Positions 54,123 through 62,600 of a stretch of 64,000 nucleotides of DNA are shown here, in pieces; position 1 is the stretch's first letter, and the number at the start of each line of letters is the position of its first letter. The stretch is from Trebonia sp963843745 (GTDB lineage Bacteria > Actinomycetota > Actinomycetes > Streptosporangiales > Streptosporangiaceae). Under the pieces are notes generated by a model. That model was not told the origin of the DNA, did not search any database, and saw nothing but the letters and a program-made list of their open reading frames with translations. The stretch covers positions 124,001 through 188,000 of the forward strand of contig CAWJLP010000007.1 in NCBI GenBank assembly GCA_963843745.1, given 5' to 3'. The position numbers and the translations under genes were made by a program.

Positions 54123-56342
54123 ATGCGGGTCTACCTGCCCTCGACACTGCCGGCGCTGGCCGACCTCCTCGCGAAGGGTGAGGCCGGTCCGCCGCCGGTC
54201 CGCGCGTTCGCGGTCACCCCGGCGCTGCGCGAGGCCTACGCGATCGGTGACGACGAGGAACTCGAGTACGTCGCGATGCTCGAAGCCGCCAGGCAGTCGC
54301 TGCGCCTGCTGGCCGACGACCCGCGGGCGCCGCGACTCCGCGTGGTCCTGGCGGCGGACGTCCCTGACGGCGAGGTCCGCTGGAACGCGTATGACGACGA
54401 GCCCGCCACGGTGGTGCTCGGCGCCCCGGTGCCGCTCGCGGCGCTGGTGTCCGGTCACATCGACGCCGCCGGCGCAGGGCCGGACGTGGCCGCCGCCGCG
54501 GCCGCGATCGGCGCTGCCGACGCGGGGGACGAGGACGCGGCGTTCACCGTGGACTCGGCCGAAGGGCACGAGCTGGCTTGGTACGCGGTGCAGGAACTTC
54601 ACGATTTTCCCGAACTGCTTCCTGGCATGGGGGACTCCCGCCCCCCATATCCCCCCGGCGGGACCGAACTCCCTGAGTTAGCTGACTCTCCCGGCGGAGG
54701 TAACGTCAGTCCCATGGATGCCGTGACCAGAGTGCCCCCGCCGTACAACGAGCCGGTGCGCCAGTATCAGCCGGGCAGCGCCGACCGCGCCTCGCTCGAG
54801 TCCAAGATCAAGGAGCTCGCCGGACAGCAGGCCGAGCTGACCATGACGATCGGCGGCCGGCCGGTCATGGGGTCCGGCGAGCGCGTGCCCGTCGTGCAGC
54901 CGCACAACTACCGGCGCGTCCTAGGGGAGTTCGGCAACGCGACGGACGAGGACGTGGTCGCGGCGATCGCGGCCGCGGGCGCCGCGGCCCGTGACTGGCG
55001 GGCGCTGTCGTTCGCCGACCGTGCCGCGGTCTTCCTGCGCGCGGCGGACCTGCTGGCTGGCCCGTGGCGCGCCACGCTGAACGCCGCGACGGTCCTCGGC
55101 CAGTCCAAGTCGGTGCTCCAGGCGGAGATCGACGCGGCGTGCGAGATGATCGACTTCTGGCGGTACAACGTGGCGTTCGCGCGCCAGCTGCTGTCCGAGC
55201 AGCCGGAATCATCCGCGGGGACGTGGAACCAGATGGAGTACCGGCCGCTCGAGGGCTTCGTCCTCGCGATCACGCCGTTCAACTTCACGTCGATCGCCGG
55301 GAACCTGCCGACCGCGCCCGCGCTGCTCGGCAACGTGGTGGTGTGGAAGCCGTCGCCCACTCAGCAGCTCGCGGCGCACTACACCATGCGGCTGCTCGAG
55401 GCCGCCGGCCTGCCGCCCGGCGTGATCAATATGGTGACAGGGGACGGCCAGGCGGTGTCCCGGGTGGCGCTCTCGCACCCGGACCTGGCCGGGATCCACT
55501 TCACCGGTTCGACCGGCACGTTCCAGCACCTGTGGCGCACCGTCGCGGGGAACATCGGCGCGTTCCGCGACTACCCGCGGCTGGTCGGGGAGACCGGCGG
55601 CAAGGACTTCGTGATCGTCCATCCGTCCGCCGAGCGAGCCTCGATCGTCACCACGTTGATCCGCGGCGCCTTCGAGTACCAGGGCCAGAAGTGCTCGGCC
55701 GCCTCTCGCGCCTACCTGCCACGCTCGCTGTGGGAGCAGGTGCGCGACGAGCTGGTCACCACCGCCGGGTCGCTGTCGTTCGGCGATGTGTCTGAGGACC
55801 TGTCGCTGTTCGGCGGCGCGGTGATCGATTCCCGCGCGGTGGACAAGCACCGGGGCGCGTTCGACCGGGCCAGGTCCCGCCCGGCGGTGCGGTTCCTGAC
55901 CGGCGGGGAGATCGATGACTCGGCGGGGTACTTCGTCCGCCCGACGATCCTGGAGTGCGACGACCCGGCCGACGAGGTGTTCACGACCGAGTACTTCGGG
56001 CCGATCCTCGCGGTGCACGTGTACGAGGACGCGCAGTACCCGGCGATGCTCAGCCAGGCCGCCGACGTCGCGCCGTACGCGCTGACCGGCGCCATCCTGG
56101 CCACCGACCGCAAGGCGATCGCGGAGGCCACGGACCGGTTGCGGTACTCGGCGGGCAACTTCTACATCAACGACAAGCCGACCGGCGCGGTCGTCGGGCA
56201 GCAGCCGTTCGGCGGCGCCAGGGCCAGCGGCACCGACGACAAGGCAGGCTCGGTGTTCAACCTCATCCGCTGGGTCTCCGCCCGCACCATCAAGGAGACG
56301 TTCACGCCGCCAACGGACTACCGTTATCCCCACATGGGATGA
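54123..56342 (+). CDS. pruA: DUF6912 domain fused in frame to L-glutamate gamma-semialdehyde dehydrogenase (PruA)
   Basis: One open frame of 739 residues. Residues about 1-160 (MRVYLPSTLPALADLLAKGE to ELAWYAVQELHDF) form a DUF6912 domain, usually a separate protein. A Gly/Pro-rich linker follows. From about residue 198 the sequence is a full delta-1-pyrroline-5-carboxylate dehydrogenase: ITPFNFTSIAGNLPTAPAL, VWKPSP, FTGSTGTFQHLW, LVGETGGKDF with the catalytic Glu, and Cys near residue 524 in YQGQKCSAASRAY. It oxidises glutamate semialdehyde to glutamate with NAD in proline breakdown. An internal ATG at 54714 (MDAVTRVPPPYNEPV) is a normal PruA start, so both a fusion and separate internal initiation are possible. 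Confidence 0.88.
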   Translation: MRVYLPSTLPALADLLAKGEAGPPPVRAFAVTPALREAYAIGDDEELEYVAMLEAARQSLRLLADDPRAPRLRVVLAADVPDGEVRWNAYDDEPATVVLGAPVPLAALVSGHIDAAGAGPDVAAAAAAIGAADAGDEDAAFTVDSAEGHELAWYAVQELHDFPELLPGMGDSRPPYPPGGTELPELADSPGGGNVSPMDAVTRVPPPYNEPVRQYQPGSADRASLESKIKELAGQQAELTMTIGGRPVMGSGERVPVVQPHNYRRVLGEFGNATDEDVVAAIAAAGAAARDWRALSFADRAAVFLRAADLLAGPWRATLNAATVLGQSKSVLQAEIDAACEMIDFWRYNVAFARQLLSEQPESSAGTWNQMEYRPLEGFVLAITPFNFTSIAGNLPTAPALLGNVVVWKPSPTQQLAAHYTMRLLEAAGLPPGVINMVTGDGQAVSRVALSHPDLAGIHFTGSTGTFQHLWRTVAGNIGAFRDYPRLVGETGGKDFVIVHPSAERASIVTTLIRGAFEYQGQKCSAASRAYLPRSLWEQVRDELVTTAGSLSFGDVSEDLSLFGGAVIDSRAVDKHRGAFDRARSRPAVRFLTGGEIDDSAGYFVRPTILECDDPADEVFTTEYFGPILAVHVYEDAQYPAMLSQAADVAPYALTGAILATDRKAIAEATDRLRYSAGNFYINDKPTGAVVGQQPFGGARASGTDDKAGSVFNLIRWVSARTIKETFTPPTDYRYPHMG

Positions 56343-57073
56343 CGCTCGCGGAGGCGGATATTCACCTGCTGGTGCTGTGGAACATTGACCTGACGCTGGT
56401 CGACGTCGTGAAGGTTACCAGGGCGGCCTACGCCGAGGCGTTCGCGACAATCACCGGCCGGCCGCTGGTGCAGTTGCCGCAGATGGCAGGGCGGACCGAG
56501 CCGGAGGTCTTCTTCGACGCGCTCGCGCTGAACGGCGTGAGCCTGCGGGATCCCGCCGAGTCCGAGCGGCTGCTCGCCCCGTTCGGCGCGGAGCTGGCGA
56601 CCTCGCTGGCCGCCCGCAGGGACCTGCTCACCACGGAGGGCCAGCTGCTGCCGGGCGCCGCCGAGTCGCTGGCCGCCGTCGCGAAGCTGCCGGACGTCGT
56701 CCAGTCGGTGCTCACCGGCTCCAGCCGGCCGAACGCGGCCCTCAAGCTCCGCGCCTTCGGCCTCGACCGTTACGTGGACCTGACCGTCGGCGGCTTCGCC
56801 GGGTCCGACCCCTACCCGAAGGGCGCGCTGCTGCGCGTCACCCGCCAGCGGGCCGAGGAGAAGTACCAGGTGGCCTTCACCGAGCGGGCAACTATATACG
56901 TCGCCGACTCGCCCCGCGACGTGGAGGCCGCCAGGGTCGGCGGCGCCAGGTCGCTAGCGGTGGCCAGCGGCCGCGCGAGCAGCGCCGAGCTCCGCGACGC
57001 CGGCGCCGACGCGGTCCTCCCCGACCTCACCGACCCCGCCGCCCTCACGGCCTTCATCACGACGGGCACCTGA
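56339..57073 (+). CDS. HAD-superfamily protein with altered nucleophile motif
   Basis: A 244-residue HAD-IA-like protein. Motif I reads LLVLWNIDLTLVD, where the first aspartate of DxD, the phosphoryl nucleophile, is asparagine. Motif II is the threonine in VLTGSSRPN, motif III the lysine in DPYPKGALL, motif IV YVADSPRDVEAA. Without the nucleophile, phosphatase activity is doubtful. The ATG overlaps the pruA stop (ATGA), so the two are co-translated. A partner role in proline or glutamate metabolism is only suggested by position. Confidence 0.85.
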   Translation: MTLAEADIHLLVLWNIDLTLVDVVKVTRAAYAEAFATITGRPLVQLPQMAGRTEPEVFFDALALNGVSLRDPAESERLLAPFGAELATSLAARRDLLTTEGQLLPGAAESLAAVAKLPDVVQSVLTGSSRPNAALKLRAFGLDRYVDLTVGGFAGSDPYPKGALLRVTRQRAEEKYQVAFTERATIYVADSPRDVEAARVGGARSLAVASGRASSAELRDAGADAVLPDLTDPAALTAFITTGT

Positions 57074-57140
57074 CACGACCAGGGTTCTCCCGCAAACCAC
57101 ACCACTCTCACCTGTTCATGACCGAACCCAGTTTCGAAAG

Positions 57141-57186
57141 ATAATGGATAGTTAGGCACACAATAGGGTGCTTAACGATCCATTAT
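57141..57186. terminator. Long hairpin (hairpin family B, copy 2)
   Basis: Arms ATAATGGATAGTTAGGCAC (57141-57159) and GTGCTTAACGATCCATTAT (57168-57186) pair at 17 of 19 positions around an 8-base loop. The core GGATAGTTAGGCAC is shared with 44765-44784. It lies 67 bases after the HAD gene stop and upstream of the ligase gene; a terminator or a dispersed repeat are both possible. Confidence 0.6.
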
Positions 57187-57393
57187 GTTGACGCGCCGCG
57201 CAGCGGGCCAGAGGTGGCGGGCTGGAGTGCCTGGTGGGGTTCAGCGGCTCTGCTGTCAGTGACCTGGCGAGGGGGGACCACTGGTGTGGTGGTCTGTGCA
57301 GGGTGCCATGATCGCGCCGGGCGGCCGGGCGGATCGCGCGCGCCGGGCGCGGGGTGGGGTGAGCCACGTTGCGTGGCACCCGGCCGGGGAACG

Positions 57394-59473
57394 ATGCTGG
57401 TTCTCATGAGCAGCGACGAGGGCAACGTCGCTCCCGCGGGGCACGGATACGGTGCCACTCTGTGGGAGCCGGACGCGGAGACGGTCAGGAACGCCCGGAT
57501 CAGCCACTACATGCGGTGGCTGGCCGACCGCGGGATCCAGGCCGGCCGCCCTGGGGCCGCCGCGGGCCCGGGCAGCGCGGCGCCGGCGGTCGCTTACCAG
57601 CGGCTGTGGGAGTGGTCCGTGGCGAACCCCGGCGAGTTCTGGACCTCGATCTGGGACTACTTCGACGTCCTCGGCGACCGCGGCGACGGACCGGCCCTGA
57701 CCGGCACCACGATGCCCGGCATGCACTGGTTTCCTGACGCGACCCTGAACTACGCGCGGAACGCGCTGCGCACGGCGTGGACCGACCCGGACAGGCCGGC
57801 CATCATCGCCCTGTCAGAACGCCGCGCCGCCAGAGAACTCAGCTACGCCGAACTGGCCGCCGAGGTGGCCAGGGTCGCGCGCGGCCTGCGGGCCCTCGGC
57901 GTGACCAAGGGCGATCGCGTTGTGGCGCTGCTGCCGAACATCCCCGAGGCGGTGATCGGGCTGCTCGCCGCCGCCAGCATCGGTGCGATCTGGTCCTCGT
58001 GCTCGCCCGATTTCGGCACCCGCAGCGTGGTAGACCGGTTCGCGCAGATCGAGCCTGCCGTGCTGCTCGCCGTGGACGGCTACACCTACAACGGCAAGGA
58101 CTACCCGAGAACCGGCGTGGTGGCCGAGGTCGCCGGGCAGCTGCCCACGCTCAAAGCCGTGGTCATGGTCGACCTGCTCGGCACCGCGGACGCGAACCCG
58201 CCCCGGCTCCCGGCGGGAGTCCAGCGGCTCGGCTGGGCCGCCCTGGGCAACGGCGCCCAGGGAACCCAGGGCGGGCCCGAGTTCGAGGAGGTGCCGTTCG
58301 AGCACCCGCTGTGGGTCGTCTACTCCAGCGGCACGACGGGCCTGCCGAAGCCGATCGTGCACGGCCACGGCGGCATCGTGCTCGAGCACCTCAAGGCGCT
58401 CGCGCTGCATATGGACCTGAAGCCTGGCGACCGGTTCACCTGGTACACCACGACCGGCTGGATGATGTGGAACTTCCTGGCCGGCGGGCTGCTGGCGGGC
58501 ACCACGATCGCGGTCTACGACGGCAGCGCCACGTTCCCGGCCACGGACCGGCTGTGGCGGCTCGCCGCCGATGAGCGGCTCAGCTACCTGGGCGCCGGCG
58601 CGCCGTACCTGGTGGCCTGCCAGAAGGCGGGCCTGGTGCCGAAAGACGCCTACGACCTCTCGCGGCTGAGGAGCGTGGGCTCGACCGGATCACCGCTGCC
58701 GCCGGAGAGCTTCACCTGGGTTTATGAGAAGGTCAAGGACACCGTCCAGCTCGGCTCCCTGTCCGGCGGCACCGACGTGTGCACCGGGTTCGTCGGGCAC
58801 TGCCCGCTGCTGCCGGTCCGCTCCGGGGTGATCTCCGGCCGCAGCCTCGGGGCCGACGTGCAGGCCTTCGACGAGCAGGGGCACCCGGTCATCGGTCAGG
58901 TCGGCGAGCTCGTGCTCACCGAGCCGATGCCGTCGATGCCGGTGATGTTCTGGAACGATCCGGACGGCAAGAAGTACGCCGACAGCTACTTCGCGGAGTT
59001 CCCCGGCGTGTGGCGGCACGGCGACTGGATCGAGATCCTGCCCGACGGCGGGTGCGTCATCTACGGCCGCTCCGACGCGACGCTCAACAGGGGCGGCGTG
59101 CGGATGGGCACCAGCGAGTTCTACCGCGTCGTCGAGTCGTTCCCCGAGGTCGCCGACAGCCTGGTGGTGGACACCGGCCGGCTGGGCGCCGAAGGCAGGC
59201 TGGTGCTGTTCATCCAGCCGGCCCCTGGCCACGAGCTCGACGAGGACCTCACCAGCCGGGTGAAGGCCGCGCTCAGGCAGCAGCTGTCGCCCCGGCACGT
59301 CCCCGACGAGGTGGTCATGGTGCCCGGCGTGCCGCGGACCCTGTTCGGGAAAGAAGCTGGAGATCCCGGTGCGAAAGATTTTGCTAGGCACACCGGTAGA
59401 ACAAGCCGCCGATCCGAGCGCGCTGGCCAACCCGGAAGTGCTCGGGGCATACGCGCCGCGAACTACTCTGTAA
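57394..59473 (+). CDS. Acetoacetyl-CoA synthetase, frameshifted at the catalytic-lysine region
   Basis: An acyl-AMP-forming ligase of the acetoacetate-CoA ligase group (N-terminus GATLWEPDAETVRNARISHY). It has the phosphate loop VYSSGTTGLPKPIVHGHGG, FTWYTTTGWMMWNFL, the SGGTDVCTGFVG block and YGRSDATLNRGGVRMG. It activates acetoacetate for lipid or polymer synthesis. As sequenced the frame continues to 59517 with unrelated residues. Deleting one A at 59350-59352 restores the expected ending: KKLEIPVRKILLGTPVEQAA, then the last residues to TAA at 59471-59473. The motif also reads TLFGK where TLSGK is usual. ATG 57394 or 57406 is the start. Confidence 0.88.
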
Positions 59474-59542
59474 GTAAGGGAGGGCAGCCGGACGCGCCCG
59501 AGTGCACCGGCTATTGACTGATCGCAATGCGCAACTCACGCT

Positions 59543-59588
59543 AGCAGCAGCCACATGACGTGGCTGCTGCTGCATGCCCTTTTGTTCA
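59543..59588 (+). terminator. Rho-independent-type terminator after the acetoacetyl-CoA synthetase gene
   Basis: A perfect 12-base stem, AGCAGCAGCCAC (59543-59554) and GTGGCTGCTGCT (59560-59571), with the 5-base loop ATGAC. It is followed by a pyrimidine tail CCCTTTTGTTC. It lies 70 bases beyond the restored stop of the ligase gene and before gdh. Confidence 0.8.
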
Positions 59589-59597
59589 CAGGGGAGA

Positions 59598-59619
59598 GCG
59601 GGGGGAGGCCTCCCCCCGC
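59598..59619. promoter_or_regulatory. Perfect 22-base palindrome in the gdh leader
   Basis: GCGGGGGGAGG and CCTCCCCCCGC meet without a loop at 59608/59609, 28 bases before the gdh start. It could be a dimeric-protein operator. As RNA it would need to open its own loop, so a DNA-binding role is more natural. The binding factor is unknown. Confidence 0.45.
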
Positions 59620-59646
59620 CAGCTCAAAGAGGAGAGTGGACAGGCA

Positions 59647-62600
59647 ATGCCGGAACTCGCGGACGACTCCAGGCAGACAGTGCTCGCCGAAGCGGCGGCG
59701 CTGTGGGCGGCCGGGGACGGCGAGGTAGCCCCGCCGGGCGACCCCGGCCGGGCCGTGGGCGACCTGCCCGGCTTCCTCGCCGCGTACTACCGGCTGGCGG
59801 AGACGGACGACCTCACGACGGCGGGGCCACGGCGCGTGGCGGCGGCCGCGGCCTGGCACGCGGCGCTCGGCGCCAGCCGCCCGCAGGGCCGCGCGGCCGT
59901 CGCGGTCCGCGAGTCCGGCAAGACCTCGCTGACCGGCGCGAGCACGGTCATCGACATCGTCACCGACGACATGCCCTACCTGGTCGACTCGGTGATGATG
60001 GAGCTCAACAGGCACCTGGCCGACATCAGGCTGATCGTCCATCCGCTGCTCACCGTGCAGCGGGACGTGACAGGCGTCGCCCACGGGACCGTGCAGCCGA
60101 ACATCGGCGCCGAGCCGCCCGCGGGCACGATCCAGGAGTCCTGGATTCACGTGGAACTGACCCAGCAGGACGATCCGGCCCAGCTCGCCTCTGACCTGCG
60201 CCGGGTGCTGGACGACCTGCGGATCGCCATGGAGGACCAGCGGCGGATGCGGTCGGCCGCCCGCGAGCTGGTCGTCGGGCTCACCGACGGCGACCCGGAG
60301 CAGGCGGAGGCCGGCGAGCTGCTGGCCTGGCTGTCGGCCGGCCATTTCCTGTTCCTCGGCTACCGCGAGTACGACCTGGCCGGCCAGGGGGAGGCGCCGG
60401 CGCCGCGGCCGGTTCCCGGCACCGGCCTCGGCATTCTCCGCCACGACGGGGCCGACTCGTTCGCGGTGACGCGGCCGGACGAGCGCGGCGACGGCGAAGA
60501 CGCGAAGCGGCTGCGCCCGCTCGTGCTGGCCAAGTCGAGCACGAAGTCCACCGTTTACCGGCCGAGCTACCTGGACTACGTCGCCGTCCGCACATTCGGT
60601 CCTGACGGCGAGCCGGTCAGCGAGCACCGGTTCCTCGGCCTGTACACGCAGTCCGCCTACACCGAGTCGATCACCCGCATCCCGGTGCTGCGCCGCAAGC
60701 TCGACCTGATGCTCGAGGCGGCCGGGCTGCCCGCGGACAGCCACGACGGGAAGGACCTCATCGAGATCCTCGAGGGCTACCCGCGCGAGGAGCTGTTCGA
60801 GATCAGCGTCGCCCAGCTGACCCCGATAGCACTGGCCGTGCTGCGCCTGGGAGAGCGCAAGCAGGTCCGGCTGTTCCTCCGCCCCGACGTCTACGGCAGG
60901 TACATATCCTGCCTGGTGTACCTGCCGAGGGACCGGTACACCACGAAGGTCAGGCTGGCCTGTCAGGAGATCCTGCGCCGCGCGTTCGGCGCCGTGTCCG
61001 TCGACTACAGCGCGATGGTCAGCAACTCCGCGCTCGCCCGGCTGCACGTCGTGGTGCACGGCGAGCCGGGCCGCCCGCTGGCGCACCCGGACCCGCTGGC
61101 ACTGCAGGCCGAGATCGCGGCCGCGGTGCGCTCCTGGGACGAGGACCTCGCGGCGGAGGCCGAGCGTCAGCTCGGTGTCGAGCGCGCCGCCACCGTGGTG
61201 AACGCCTGCACTGTAGCGATCCCTGATCCGTACAAGGCGGACACCAGGCCCGCCGAGGCGGTGGCGGACTTCACGACGGTGGAGCGGCTGCAAGAGCTGT
61301 CCCTCCCGTTCGGGTTGCGCCTTGCCATCAGCCCGAACGGAGGGTGGCGACTCCGCATCTTCCGCATGTCTCCGATCACGCTGTCGGACGTGCTGCCGCA
61401 GCTTCAGCACATGGGGCTTGAAGTCGTCGACGAGCATCCGTACGAGCTGTGTGGAACCATGGGCCCGTTCTGGATATACGACTTCGGACTGCGGCGCAGG
61501 CGCGCGCGGCTGGCAGCCGCAGAAGCCGATGCTGCCCGCGGCAACTTCGAGGCGGCGCTGACCGCGCTGTGGCGCGACCAGACCGAGGACGACGCGTTCA
61601 ACGGGCTGGTGCTCGACGCCGGGCTGACCTGGCGGCAGATCGTGCTGCTGCGCGCGTACGCGCGGTATCTGCGGCAGATCGGCGCCCGGTTCAGCCAGGA
61701 CTACCTGCAGCGAGTCCTGCGCGGCAACCCGGCGATCGCGCGGCTGCTTGTCCGGCTGTTCGAGTCCAGGTTCGACCCGGCGCGGCAGGCCGGCGCGGCC
61801 GAGCGCTGCGAGGCGATCTCAGAAGAGCTGCGCGGCGCCCTGGACGAGGTCGTGAGCCTCGACCACGACCGCATCCTCCGCTCTTACCTGGCCCTCATCG
61901 AGGCCACCCTGCGCACCAACTACTTCCAGGCCGCGGGCGAGGCCCCGTACCTGGTGCTCAAGCTCGCGCCTGAAGGCGTGCCAGGGGTGCCCGCGCCGCG
62001 GCCCAAGTTCGAGATCTTCGTGTACTCGCCTCGGTTCGAGGCGGTGCACCTGCGGTTCGGCGCGGTCGCGCGCGGCGGGCTGCGCTGGTCGGAGCGGCCC
62101 GAGGACTACCGCACCGAGGTGCTCGGCCTGGTCAAGGCGCAAGAGGTGAAGAACGCGGTCATCGTCCCGTCCGGCGCCAAGGGCGGCTTCGTCTGCAAGC
62201 GGCTGCCGGACCCGGCCGACCGCGAGGCTTACCAGGCGGAGGTGCTCGCCTGCTACCAGATGTTCATCAGCGGGATGCTCGACATCACCGACAACATCGT
62301 GGGTGACCAGGTGGTGCCGCCGCACGGCGTGGTCCACGTCGAGGGCGACGACCCGTACCTGGTGGTGGCCGCGGACAAGGGCACCGCGACGTTCTCCGAC
62401 ATCGCGAACAAGATCGCGGAACGGTACGGGTTCTGGCTCGGTGACGCGTTCGCTTCCGGCGGCTCGGAGGGCTACGACCACAAGAAGATGGGCATCACCG
62501 CGCGCGGCGCCTGGGAGTCCGTGCGCTGGCACTTCGCCGCGCTGCGGCTGAACCCGGACACCGACGACTTCACGGTCGCCGGCATCGGGGACATGTCCGG

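Noticed and set aside
59536..61437. A 633-codon minus-strand open frame opposite gdh
   Set aside because: The plus strand carries uninterrupted glutamate dehydrogenase with conserved motifs; the antisense frame is low complexity.
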